In this document: positions 52,571-61,523 of the stretch, piece by piece
How the letters are laid out: every line of letters begins with the position of its first letter
Position numbering within the stretch: the stretch's first letter is position 1
Source: Anaerolineae bacterium
GTDB taxonomy: Bacteria; Chloroflexota; Anaerolineae; Aggregatilineales; Phototrophicaceae
Reading direction: 5' to 3'
DNA: 64,000 nucleotides
Assembly (NCBI GenBank): GCA_022841825.1
Contig: JALHQT010000001.1
Coordinates: forward strand, 496,001-560,000
Program-made: the position numbers and the translations under genes
The notes under the pieces: generated by a model
Database searches by the model: none
Seen by the model: the letters and a program-made list of their open reading frames with translations, nothing else
Told to the model about the DNA's origin: nothing

Positions 52571-53779
52571 TTATGCGCCATTGCCGTTTGCCGGATTGGA
52601 AGAAACGGGTCGGGCTGACGGAGCGTTGTCATATTCCAGCAAGAGCGCCTGGTAGCGTTCGCGGTAGAGCTGCGCTCGGTCGCGTTCGAGTGACCAGAGG
52701 CGGTTCAGGCTGTCTGCGAGCGGGGATATGCCTTCTTCGATTTCAGCGACGCGCTGTACGAAACGATCGAAGTCTTTGTCGTGCAGGCGCCAGACCTCGT
52801 CATTGGAAAGGGTAAACTGCTTCCAGCGTTTCTGATCGTTTTCTTCCCACTCTCCCCATTCATCGCGGAAGCGGTTTTCGCTGAGGCGCTGCATTTCGGC
52901 GACTTCATTGATGCGGCGCTCCAAACGGTCACCGATACGCTCGAAGTCGTCCACGATGCGCTTCATCTCACGATATGCCTCAGCCCAGGTCTCGAAGCGC
53001 TCGATATTCTTCTGCATGACGTTGTCCTGCTCGCCAAATCGCTTGACGAGATCAGAAATCTGCGTGTCGCGCTGTTGTAGCAGAAGGGTTTGCTGATCGA
53101 TAAACTGCTGAATCTGTTCGCGCCGTTCGCGATCGCCGTTGACGACATCCTGCACTTTTCGCTCATTGCGAAGTGCCAGGTCTTCCAGCAAAGTGAGCTT
53201 TGGACGCATCTGGTCGATGCTTTTGCGAAGCTCAGGGTTTTCTGTCTCCAATTCCGAGATACGGCGATTGTCCTGGCGGCGCTGTTCTTCCAGGAATGCC
53301 AACCGACGTTCAGGCTCTTCCAGCCGCTTGGTCAGGTCTTCCGTACGTTGTTGTAAGCCGACCATGGCACCCTGGACGCGGTCACGCTCTGTCGCCATCG
53401 CGGGGAGTTCGGTGGCGGTACGTTCAAAGCGGGAGAGTTTGTCACCCAGTTCTCGGATCTGGCGAGCGAGTGGCTCACGCGCGATCTCGACGCGGCGCTC
53501 GATTTCGCGCTCGGCGGCGATTCGTTTTGACTCAATTGTTTCGATTGCCTGCTGAAGCTCGCGCCGGTAAAGCTCAAGCGTGTCGGATTCGCGCGGGCTT
53601 GCGGTTTGGGCGCGCGTGACCGTCTGGTCGCTTTCTACGCTGCCCAGCCGTCTAGTCAGGGTTTCGATTGTCTGCTGCTGCTGTTGAAGTCGCTCCTGAA
53701 GCGTCGCAATGGTTGTTTTGTCCCTGCGGCGCTCCTCGTCCAGCCACTCAATCATCTTGCTAATCTGGTTAATATCCAT
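52571..53779 (-). CDS. Cytoplasmic coiled-coil protein, function unknown
   Basis: 402 residues from ATG 53779 (GGGA six bases upstream; earlier starts lie in the dgt promoter region). Apart from a short N-terminal MDINQISKMIEWLDEERRRD and a disordered tail (SSNPANGNGA), nearly the whole chain is heptad-patterned coiled coil rich in Glu, Arg and Gln, with no transmembrane segment. The region between residues ~260 and 350 (FEEW-like, EAYREMKRIVDDFERIG, RDEWGEWEENDQKRWKQ) is Trp-rich and may form a distinct head. It lies 52 bases upstream of selB on the same strand. A structural or chromosome-associated role is possible but not shown. Confidence 0.7.
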   Translation of the reverse strand: MDINQISKMIEWLDEERRRDKTTIATLQERLQQQQQTIETLTRRLGSVESDQTVTRAQTASPRESDTLELYRRELQQAIETIESKRIAAEREIERRVEIAREPLARQIRELGDKLSRFERTATELPAMATERDRVQGAMVGLQQRTEDLTKRLEEPERRLAFLEEQRRQDNRRISELETENPELRKSIDQMRPKLTLLEDLALRNERKVQDVVNGDRERREQIQQFIDQQTLLLQQRDTQISDLVKRFGEQDNVMQKNIERFETWAEAYREMKRIVDDFERIGDRLERRINEVAEMQRLSENRFRDEWGEWEENDQKRWKQFTLSNDEVWRLHDKDFDRFVQRVAEIEEGISPLADSLNRLWSLERDRAQLYRERYQALLLEYDNAPSARPVSSNPANGNGA

Positions 53780-53894
53780 AGACAATCCCATCGTCCCAAT
53801 ATGGCTGATTATAGCACGTATGAGATGTAGATTGGGTTTTGCGCAAGCAGCAAGATTGCGCTTCAATTCTATGAGAGAGCGAAGGCGGTGAGCT

Positions 53895-55046
53895 ATGTTG
53901 TTTGATCGAGCGCGGCTGGAGCATCTGGAGGAGCAATCTCTCGCACCCTACGCGATTGCGAGTGCTCACAGCCTGGGGCGAGAACATCGTGAGCAGGAAT
54001 CTGCGAATCGAACGGCTTTTCAGCGCGATCGCGACCGCATCATTCACTCGGCTGCGTTTCGACGCCTGGAGTACAAGACCCAGGTCTTTGTCTTTGATGA
54101 GGGGGATTACTATCGCACGCGCCTCACGCACACGCTTGAGGTTGCCCAAATCGGGCGTACCATTGCGCGTGCCTTGCGGATCAATGAGGATCTGGTGGAG
54201 GCGATTTGCCTGGCGCATGATCTCGGTCATCCGCCGTTTGGTCATGCAGGCGAAGACACGCTGCATGACCTGATGCAGGACGATGGCGGATTTAATCACA
54301 ATCAGCAGAGTTATCGCGTTGTAACCCTTCTGGAAGAGCGTTATGCGAATTGGGCGGGACTCAATCTGACACGAGAAACCCTGATGGGACTGGCGAAGCA
54401 CGAGACCAGCATTAACCTCAGCGAAGCGCTGGGCGTTGACCCGCATATACGCGGCAGCCTGGAAGCGCAGGTCGCCGATTTGACCGATGAGCTTGCTTAC
54501 ACCGCGCATGATCTCGATGACGGACTCCTGGCAGGATTGATCCAACCGGAGGATTTGGACAACGTCGAAATCTGGCGACTGGTATGCAGCAATGTGCATT
54601 GGCAGGGTGGTCGGATGCAGGAGGTGCAGCGCCATGCGCTGATCAGAGAACTGGTTGGTGTACTGGTCAATGATGTCTTGGCGACGACCGAAGCCAACTT
54701 GTCTCGTGTGCAGCCAGCCAGCACGGCCGAGGTTCAGAAGCAGGGCAGCAATCTGGTGGCGTATAGTGTTACAATGAACGGAATGCGCCTGGCTCTGCGT
54801 CATTTTCTCTACGAGCGAATGTACAATCATTATCGGGTTGTGCGGATGCAGCAGCGCGCTCGGCGTTTCGTCAGCGAGATGTTTGCGACGTTGAAGCGAA
54901 CCCCTGCACAGCTTCCCCCGGAATGGCAAGGGCGGATTGAGAGCAGGGGATTGGCACGAACTATTGCCGATTACATTGCCTGTATGACGGACCGAAGCGC
55001 ACTCCTTGAGTACAGGCGGTTCTTTGATCCGTCTATGCGCCCCTAA
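53895..55046 (+). CDS. dgt: Deoxyguanosinetriphosphate triphosphohydrolase-like protein
   Basis: 383 residues of the HD-domain dNTPase family, which releases triphosphate from dNTPs and lowers nucleotide pools. The motif NRTAFQRDRDRIIHSAAFRRLEYKTQVF is typical, the HD site is CLAHDLGHPPFGHAGE with upstream TRLTHTLEVAQIGR, and the KHETS and LADLTDELAYTAHDLDDGL-type regions follow. The ATG has GGTGAG six bases upstream. It diverges from the coiled-coil gene and precedes a Ser/Thr kinase by 34 bases on the same strand. Confidence 0.93.
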   Translation: MLFDRARLEHLEEQSLAPYAIASAHSLGREHREQESANRTAFQRDRDRIIHSAAFRRLEYKTQVFVFDEGDYYRTRLTHTLEVAQIGRTIARALRINEDLVEAICLAHDLGHPPFGHAGEDTLHDLMQDDGGFNHNQQSYRVVTLLEERYANWAGLNLTRETLMGLAKHETSINLSEALGVDPHIRGSLEAQVADLTDELAYTAHDLDDGLLAGLIQPEDLDNVEIWRLVCSNVHWQGGRMQEVQRHALIRELVGVLVNDVLATTEANLSRVQPASTAEVQKQGSNLVAYSVTMNGMRLALRHFLYERMYNHYRVVRMQQRARRFVSEMFATLKRTPAQLPPEWQGRIESRGLARTIADYIACMTDRSALLEYRRFFDPSMRP

Positions 55047-55080
55047 GGGCTTGTCGGTATTTCGACAAAGTGAGAAGTTC

Positions 55081-56442
55081 ATGTCGTCTGAAACCATTCT
55101 GAACAATCGATACCGCCTGGTTGCCCAACAGGGCTCTGGCGGCATGGCGGTCATTTACAAGGCAATCGATCAAGCACTCGGGCGGACGGTTGCGGTGAAG
55201 ATCCTGCGACCCAGCCTGACGAGCGACAATACTTTTCTGGCACGCTTCCGCGCTGAGGCGCGCAATGTGGCGAATTTGCAGCACCCCAACATTGTCACCG
55301 TCCATGACGTTGGCAATGACGGCGCAACGCACTACATTGTGATGGAGTTTATTGAGGGACAGGATCTCAAAAAGATCATTAAGGCGATGGGTGCATTGCC
55401 CGTCGATCGAGCGCTGAATCTTGCGATCCAAATCTGTAATGGCATCGGTTTCGCACATCGCGCGGGGCTGGTTCATGCCGATGTGAAACCGCAGAACATC
55501 TTGGTGACACGCGATGACATGGTGAAGGTGACTGACTTTGGCATCGCGCAGGCATTAAGCGATTCGCAGCCCGGCGAGCGGCAGACGGTCGTTTGGGGCA
55601 GTCCGCATTACTTCGCACCGGAGCAGGCACGGGGGGAGAAACCAACCCCGGCTGCGGATGTCTACTCTATCGGCATTGTGATGTTCGAGATGCTGACCGG
55701 ACGCCTGCCGTACCTGGGTGCAAATCAACAGGAACTTGCGCTGTCTCACATCCGCGACCGAATTCCGATGGTCTCTGAGACAAACCCGCAAGTGCCCGAT
55801 AACATGGTGCAAATCGTCTATAAGGTGATGAGCAAGGAACCTGCCGCTCGATACCGTATGGCGGATCAGTTGGGTCGAATTCTGGAGACCTATCGGGATC
55901 GAGGTCGGCAGTATACAGTGCCAAATCAGGCGGCGGTCAGCGCCCCAATTCTGCCGCCTCCACCTTCGGCACCGACCGTCCAGAACTTACCGCCTGTGAT
56001 ACAGCCGCCGGTACCCCACAACCCAGGCTCCCACCCAAGCCAGCCATACGCACCGTCTGCGCCACTTCCCACACCTCTGCCTTATGGCGTCGAGCCGATG
56101 CCAACGCAGCGTGTAGATCTTGCACCGAATGCGCCACGCCCACCCGTCTACGAGCGTCAGCCAACGCCGCTGCCACCCCAATCAGCACCAACGCAGCAGG
56201 CGGGAGTGCCTGTAGGGCAGGGCGGATATGTTCCGGGCGCAGCGCTGCCACCATACGAACCACAGCTTCAATCCGATCGTGTGCGAGGGGGTCAGAGTGG
56301 TCCCTATTATCCGCCGTATGAGCAAGGCGGGACACTGCCGCCTACGCTCGATCTTGTGACGATTGCGCTTGCGCTTCTGGCATTCTTCGCGGTTGCCTGC
56401 CTGCTGCCACTGTACATCGCCGTGTACCAGGCGTATTTCTAG
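55081..56442 (+). CDS. Membrane Ser/Thr protein kinase, non-RD, proline-rich C-terminal half
   Basis: 453 residues from ATG 55081. The kinase domain (residues ~9-270) has GSGGMAVIYKA, VAVKIL, the catalytic loop HADVKPQN (Arg of HRD replaced by Ala, i.e. non-RD), DFGIA and SPHYFAPEQ. A ~140-residue Pro/Gln-rich linker (several PPP, YERQPTPLPPQ) leads to a single C-terminal transmembrane helix (LDLVTIALALLAFFAVACLLPLYIAV). With no extracellular sensor domain, the stimulus is unclear. It converges with a second kinase gene, their stops sharing CTAG. Confidence 0.9.
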   Translation: MSSETILNNRYRLVAQQGSGGMAVIYKAIDQALGRTVAVKILRPSLTSDNTFLARFRAEARNVANLQHPNIVTVHDVGNDGATHYIVMEFIEGQDLKKIIKAMGALPVDRALNLAIQICNGIGFAHRAGLVHADVKPQNILVTRDDMVKVTDFGIAQALSDSQPGERQTVVWGSPHYFAPEQARGEKPTPAADVYSIGIVMFEMLTGRLPYLGANQQELALSHIRDRIPMVSETNPQVPDNMVQIVYKVMSKEPAARYRMADQLGRILETYRDRGRQYTVPNQAAVSAPILPPPPSAPTVQNLPPVIQPPVPHNPGSHPSQPYAPSAPLPTPLPYGVEPMPTQRVDLAPNAPRPPVYERQPTPLPPQSAPTQQAGVPVGQGGYVPGAALPPYEPQLQSDRVRGGQSGPYYPPYEQGGTLPPTLDLVTIALALLAFFAVACLLPLYIAVYQAYF

Positions 56443-58232
56443 CCCATTCGCCCTGGCTCTGTCATTGCGGGAATCAGGGGATAAACCTCAAACAGATCGA
56501 CCAGGACATCGGCGATCCCGCTGTCGGGGGCGGCGACGTAGATCCCAACGTCTCCCGCGCTGAATGTGGTCTCGGAAATGGGTTGGGTGATGGGTTGATT
56601 GTTGACGAACAACGTCAAGGCTTCGTCGGTGATGTTGATGCGCAGTCGGTTTTGTTCGCCTATCGGCATTACATGCTCGTTTTCCTCCCATCGTTCCGGG
56701 TTGTCATGCCGTTCAAGCTCTCGCCATTCGCCGTTCTGGCGAACCCAGATGCTGTAGCGCCCTAAGCCATCCACCGCAAAGACATTGTAGTTGTCTTCAT
56801 CCTGATAGCGGAAGATGATGCCATAACCGGAGTCTGGGGCGCTGTCCGGCTCCAATGTCGCGATCATTGTAATGGTAACATTGGCATATGGCTGATCAGA
56901 TCGCACAATTGATGTGACCGCACTAGGAAAGTTCGCATTCGTGATGCGGTACGCTTCGAGATCATCTACAAGGCGACGGGTGACGCCTCCCTGTTCATCA
57001 TTGGTCGGAAATCTGTCACGGTCGGCGTCGGTAATGCTGAAGTTTGCGGTGAAGCCGCTCTGAAGCGTGTTGTCGGCAGCCTCCGCTAACGGGGGTTCTG
57101 CTGGATCGGTCTGCACGGGTGACTGTTGCGGTGGTAGGCGCTGCAAAGCGGCTAATCCAACCAGGATCAGTACGAGCATGACGCCAATGACGGCGAAACC
57201 TGCGCTAAATCGGCGGCGCAGAAACTGAGTTGTATCATGCGGTTGGGCGGGGGATGGCGGCGCCGGTTGAGAATCGCCAATTGCGGTTTGTCGCATTCTG
57301 AGCAGCGCAATAGCATTCTGGTCTGCGCGAGCGAAAGCCGCCGGCGATGGCGGCGCAAGTAGCGCAGTTGGTGCGTCTGCCGTGCCCGCGAAGGCTTCAT
57401 CCAAGGCGCTGACAAACTCGGCGGCTGACTGGAAGCGGTCATTCGGGGCTTTTGCGAGGGCACGTTGCATAAAATTGTCCATCGCCGGTGCCGCCTCGCC
57501 GGTGATTTCCTGGAAGGTGGGGATTGGCGCATAGAGGTGTTTGACGATCAGGGCTGCGGGCGAGTCGTCTACAAAAGGCAACCTCCCCGCCCACATTTCA
57601 AAGAACATGACCGCAAGTGCGTAGAGGTCACTTCGTGCATCCCCTGGCTGACCATTGACTTGCTCTGGAGACATGTAGGCAGGAGTTCCAGTCGTGACGC
57701 TGTCTTGTGTGAGGCGCGTTGTTTCGGTCATACGGGCGATGCCGAAGTCCGTGAGAATGGGACGACCTGCGTCATCGACGATGATGTTGCCAGGCTTGAT
57801 GTCTCGATGCGCCATGCTGCGCTCATGGGCATAGCCTAGCGCAGCGGAGATGTCACGGATGATAGATACGGTTCGCTCATGTGGAAGGCGAATGTTTTGG
57901 CGGGTGGTGCGGTCAAGTATGGCTCGCAGGGTTTCGCCAGAGATGAGCGGCATGACCATATAGAAGATCGGAATGCCGTCGCGCTCAAATGAGCTGTAGT
58001 CATATACCTGGACGATGTTAGGATGATTGAGGCTTGCCACGAGTTTCGCTTCACGCGTGAAGCGCTCGCTGAAGCTTGGTTCTTCGCTGAGGTGTTCATG
58101 AAGAACTTTGATCGCAACCCAGCGATCAAGATTGATGTCGCGCGCTTTGAAAACCCGCGCCATTCCGCCTGCGCCAATGCGCTCCTGAATGATGTAGCGA
58201 TTGTTTAGCGTTGTATTGAGAAGGTCTGCCAT
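56439..58232 (-). CDS. Membrane Ser/Thr protein kinase with extracellular lectin-like domain
   Basis: 597 residues from ATG 58232 (ATG 58256 also possible). The kinase domain has GAGGMARVFKA, VAIKVL, HRDIKPGNI, DFGIARM and TPAYMSPEQ, all intact. A linker leads to one transmembrane helix (FAVIGVMLVLILVGLAAL, about residue 360), and the exported C-terminal ~230 residues form a beta sandwich (NITDEALTLFVNNQPITQPI, FSAGDVGIYVAAPDSGIADVLVDLFEVY) resembling LamG/DUF1080 domains that bind glycans. This is a PknB-like sensor kinase, probably reading a cell-surface or wall polysaccharide. It diverges from the DUF2207 module. Confidence 0.92.
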   Translation of the reverse strand: MADLLNTTLNNRYIIQERIGAGGMARVFKARDINLDRWVAIKVLHEHLSEEPSFSERFTREAKLVASLNHPNIVQVYDYSSFERDGIPIFYMVMPLISGETLRAILDRTTRQNIRLPHERTVSIIRDISAALGYAHERSMAHRDIKPGNIIVDDAGRPILTDFGIARMTETTRLTQDSVTTGTPAYMSPEQVNGQPGDARSDLYALAVMFFEMWAGRLPFVDDSPAALIVKHLYAPIPTFQEITGEAAPAMDNFMQRALAKAPNDRFQSAAEFVSALDEAFAGTADAPTALLAPPSPAAFARADQNAIALLRMRQTAIGDSQPAPPSPAQPHDTTQFLRRRFSAGFAVIGVMLVLILVGLAALQRLPPQQSPVQTDPAEPPLAEAADNTLQSGFTANFSITDADRDRFPTNDEQGGVTRRLVDDLEAYRITNANFPSAVTSIVRSDQPYANVTITMIATLEPDSAPDSGYGIIFRYQDEDNYNVFAVDGLGRYSIWVRQNGEWRELERHDNPERWEENEHVMPIGEQNRLRINITDEALTLFVNNQPITQPISETTFSAGDVGIYVAAPDSGIADVLVDLFEVYPLIPAMTEPGRMG

Positions 58233-58360
58233 TGGGCTACTCGTCGTCCGGGTCATCCATATTTGAATTTTAGATGCATTTGCTTACATAAGTCTATCAG
58301 TTGTCCTTAAATGAAGTTCGGAATATCATGACAACAGGCACACTACTGAGAAGGATTGAC

Positions 58361-60295
58361 ATGATTCGCCGCGTGTTGCGTCGCCTCGGAATACTCCTCG
58401 TGGTCTTAACTGTGACGTCGTTTGCTCGTGCGCAAGAGCGCAGTCTGGTGTGGGAGCGCTGGGATGTAAACATTACGGATGTTGATACGGCACAGAACCG
58501 TTTCACTGTTCGTGAACTTTATGATGTCCGCTTCATGGGCGCGTTCCGCTTTGGCAGCGCCGTTATTCCTGCCGAACGACTGGAAAGCATTACGAATCCT
58601 GTTGTTTCTGTGAACGGGCAGGGATTGAGTGGTTCTTGCTCTGAGCGTCCTGGAACTTTCTGCTTTGATCGTACGAATTCGGGCGAGTATTCAATCATCT
58701 ACTACTTCCCAGACGTGGTCGTCGATGAGCGCGTTCGGATAGAGATTTCGTACGCAGTTCATGGGGCCCTGCGCGTCTACGATGGGGGCGATCAATTGTG
58801 GTGGGATGCCATCCCTGAGGACCACTTCGGCTTTCCCATCTTACAAAGCAGTGTCATTGTTACGTTGCCAGCAGGATTTGCACCGCGCGAGGGTATTGAT
58901 CCGGTCGAGACCTACGGTGCTCGCGGAACAATCTCGGTAAACGGAAGCATGGTGACGGCGACAGCACCCGATGGGGTAGGGGGAGAGGAAGGTTTCAGCG
59001 TTCGCATCCAGTATCCGCATGACCCTCGTGCGACAGCGCCAGGATGGCAATCGGCATTTGATGAGCGGCGCGCCTTCGAGGAAAATGTGCAGCCGTTGTA
59101 TGACCTGGGTTTTCCACTGGTGGGGTTGATTATTGCCCTGGGTGGGTCGATTTGGGTGGCTGCTCGATTTTCGACACGCGGACGCGACCCCACGGTCGGG
59201 AGCGTCGTACCTGAGTATCTGTCAGATCCGCCGTCCGAGATGTCCCCCGGTCTTGTTGGGTCGCTTTTGGATGAGCGTGTCGATGTGCGAGACATCATCG
59301 CGGTGATCATGGATTTGGCACGGCGGGGCTACCTTGTCATAGAGGAAGTCCACGAAAGTGGCTTTCTGGGGATCGTCAACGCAAAGTTTGTGTTCAAGCG
59401 AACGGATAAGGCGCTGGATGGGCTGCTTGCGTTTGAGCAGCTTGTGCTGCAGCGCGTATTTGCTGGGAAAGACGAACGTTCGCTGGAGTCGCTGCGCAAC
59501 CGCTTTTACGTCAGCGTTCCGGAAATTCAGAAGGCGATGTATGCGGCTATCGTCGACGAAGGACTGTTTGAGCAATCGCCCGCGTCAGTACGAACGGGAT
59601 GGGCGGGCGCTGGGACGACACTGCTGGTGCTCGCGTTTGGCACATTCTTTGTGGGAACGGGGCTGATTGAGTCCACTTCTCCAGCAATTCTTTGTCTTCC
59701 AATCAGTCTGGGCATCTTCGGGCTCGTCATGCTTGCCTTTGGGTCACATATGCCTGCTAAAACTGCGAAGGGCGCACTTGAGGCTGCGAAGTGGCGCGCG
59801 TTCCGTACCTACATGGGTAACCTTGAAGACTACGCTTCAATGCAGGAAGCCGCAGATCGTCTGGCACTATTTGTCCCCTATGCCATCGCATTTGGGATGA
59901 ACCGTGAGTGGCTGGGTCGTTTTCGTGATACGCCTGTTGCGAGTATACCGCCATGGTATTTTCCGACGTATCTTGGGGGTCCGTACAGGCGTGGCTATGT
60001 GCCAGGATCCCCGTTGCAAACAGACACAAACATGGGGCGTGGACTACCGGGCGATTTGGCGCGGGCGGGGGATGGCGATTTGTCCATGGACAGTATGTCT
60101 CGCGGGCTTGCGGCGAGCATGAATTCAATGGCGTCCGGGCTGGAATCCATGATCAATTCGGCGGCACGGGTCATGACGAGCCAACCACAGGCTTCGAACA
60201 GCAGTGGTCGTTGGAGCAGCGGCGGCGGCAGTTTCAGCGGTGGAGGCTCACGCAGCGGCGGTGGGAGCGGTGGCGGCAGTCGCGGGTTTGGTTGA
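58361..60295 (+). CDS. DUF2207 membrane protein with Gly/Ser-rich tail
   Basis: 644 residues from ATG 58361 (AAGGA five bases upstream; TTG 58301 is rejected). Signal peptide (RRLGILLVVLTVTSFARAQ) precedes an exported beta-rich DUF2207 domain (RFTVRELYDVRF, DVVVDERVRIEISYAVHGAL). A transmembrane helix (~residue 255, PLVGLIIALGGSIWVAA) leads to a cytoplasmic part with a winged-helix-like segment (VRDIIAVIMDLARRGYLVIEE), then a pair of helices near residues ~430-480. The C-terminal tail is GGGSFSGGGSRSGGG-like. First gene of a four-gene module ending in an SPFH protein. Confidence 0.85.
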   Translation: MIRRVLRRLGILLVVLTVTSFARAQERSLVWERWDVNITDVDTAQNRFTVRELYDVRFMGAFRFGSAVIPAERLESITNPVVSVNGQGLSGSCSERPGTFCFDRTNSGEYSIIYYFPDVVVDERVRIEISYAVHGALRVYDGGDQLWWDAIPEDHFGFPILQSSVIVTLPAGFAPREGIDPVETYGARGTISVNGSMVTATAPDGVGGEEGFSVRIQYPHDPRATAPGWQSAFDERRAFEENVQPLYDLGFPLVGLIIALGGSIWVAARFSTRGRDPTVGSVVPEYLSDPPSEMSPGLVGSLLDERVDVRDIIAVIMDLARRGYLVIEEVHESGFLGIVNAKFVFKRTDKALDGLLAFEQLVLQRVFAGKDERSLESLRNRFYVSVPEIQKAMYAAIVDEGLFEQSPASVRTGWAGAGTTLLVLAFGTFFVGTGLIESTSPAILCLPISLGIFGLVMLAFGSHMPAKTAKGALEAAKWRAFRTYMGNLEDYASMQEAADRLALFVPYAIAFGMNREWLGRFRDTPVASIPPWYFPTYLGGPYRRGYVPGSPLQTDTNMGRGLPGDLARAGDGDLSMDSMSRGLAASMNSMASGLESMINSAARVMTSQPQASNSSGRWSSGGGSFSGGGSRSGGGSGGGSRGFG

Positions 60296-60323
60296 TCTTC
60301 GCGTAGTCATTTGGGAGAAAAGA

Positions 60324-60842
60324 ATGAGCGGCACACGGTTCTTGGGCATACTGCTCACGGTACTGGGCATCGGGATCGCCGCCATTGCGGGTTTATGGAT
60401 CGCTTCAAATCTATCTGAGGGTACGCTGGAGGCGGGTGGGGCGCTCCTGAGCGCGTTCCTTGTCTTTATCCTGGTCGCGGGGCTGCTGATCACGGGGATT
60501 TACTTCTTCCTGCGCAGCAGGAACGAGGCACAGGCACAGTCAGCGATGGAAACGCAGCGTAAGCTTATCGACATCGTGAAGAGCAGAGGGGAGGTCGATG
60601 TCCATCAACTGGCTATAGAACTCAGTACTCCTGTGGATCGTGTCAAGTCGCTAACGCATCAGCTTGTCGGATTAGGCGTATTCAGTGGATATGTCAATTG
60701 GGATAGTGGAACGCTGTATTCTGCGGATGCCAGGGCGCTGCGAGAGTTGGAGAAGTGCAAGAACTGCGGCGGGGCACTGAAGCTTGTTGGCAAAGGCGTT
60801 ATCACCTGTCCGTACTGCGGTACTGAGTATTTCTTGCCCTGA
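60324..60842 (+). CDS. Two-helix membrane protein with winged helix and zinc ribbon
   Basis: 172 residues from ATG 60324, preceded by GGAG. Two transmembrane helices (GILLTVLGIGIAAIAGLWIA and LLSAFLVFILVAGLLITGIYFFL) are followed by a cytoplasmic PCI-like winged helix (RKLIDIVKSRGEVDVHQLAIELSTPVDRVKSL) and a C-terminal zinc ribbon (CKNCGGALK, then CPYCGTEYFLP). The ribbon and helices recall B. subtilis YdjG-type membrane-stress proteins; that comparison is mine. It sits 28 bases after the DUF2207 gene. Confidence 0.75.
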   Translation: MSGTRFLGILLTVLGIGIAAIAGLWIASNLSEGTLEAGGALLSAFLVFILVAGLLITGIYFFLRSRNEAQAQSAMETQRKLIDIVKSRGEVDVHQLAIELSTPVDRVKSLTHQLVGLGVFSGYVNWDSGTLYSADARALRELEKCKNCGGALKLVGKGVITCPYCGTEYFLP

Positions 60843-60943
60843 TGCGCGCATGTTTGGGCGGTATTCACTCACAATTGGGGGAATCCCGCTTGGTGTTTCA
60901 TCATAAGATAGACACTGATGTCTGTGTGAAGGAGCAGTTGCTG

Positions 60944-61471
60944 ATGAGCGAACTTTTTGACCGTATCGTCGCAGAACGCGGTGGGCTTGAAAAGCTGCTG
61001 AGCCGTATTCCAGGATTCCCTGGCTACCTCGATCTTGCAGCGAGACGCGCCGCTGATCGCCAAATTCGAGATTATGTAGGCGGGATGATCGCAGATCGAT
61101 TGGCGCGATTGACTAGTTTGCAGAAGCGAACTCTGGAACAACCCGGCGGCTTAGCACTGATGAGCGATATGGAAAGCGCACGATCTCAATGGCAGATGCA
61201 TCATGATCGTGTGAAGACGGCTGCGCCAGGCTACTCTGGTTTCTTCGCACTGAACAAGGTTGATGCGGATGATCTGGAGAAGATCTACGCATTTGACGAG
61301 GCTCAGGGGCGTTATGCTGATCAGCTGTCCACTGCGCTGGATGCCTTGGAGCAGGCACTTGCCGAGGATGGCGATCTTGGCGCGGCGGTCTCGGCTCTCG
61401 ATGCACTCGGTCGTGAGGCGAATGCTGCCTTCCAACTGCGCGACGACGTGTTAACCGGACTTGGCAAATAA
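60944..61471 (+). CDS. Small helical protein of the SPFH module, function unknown
   Basis: 175 residues from ATG 60944, with AGGAG nine bases upstream; the 34-codon extension from 60842 lacks support. The sequence is nearly all helix (ERGGLEKLLSRIPGFPGYLDLAARRAADRQIRDYVGGM; ADQLSTALDALEQALAEDGDLGAAVSALDAL), soluble, with no signal peptide or catalytic motif. Its position between the zinc-ribbon membrane protein and the SPFH gene suggests it works with them, perhaps as a membrane-associated adaptor in the way PspA-like helical proteins do, but no PspA homology is evident. Confidence 0.65.
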   Translation: MSELFDRIVAERGGLEKLLSRIPGFPGYLDLAARRAADRQIRDYVGGMIADRLARLTSLQKRTLEQPGGLALMSDMESARSQWQMHHDRVKTAAPGYSGFFALNKVDADDLEKIYAFDEAQGRYADQLSTALDALEQALAEDGDLGAAVSALDALGREANAAFQLRDDVLTGLGK

Positions 61472-61523
61472 TTGCGTGTAGTCATGATCCACTGTTGTGC
61501 TGTACAACGAAAGGTTTCCAAAC

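Noticed and set aside
53769-55154. 461-codon minus-strand frame opposite dgt
   Set aside because: No recognisable motif, no Shine-Dalgarno; the plus strand carries the full HD-domain dNTPase.
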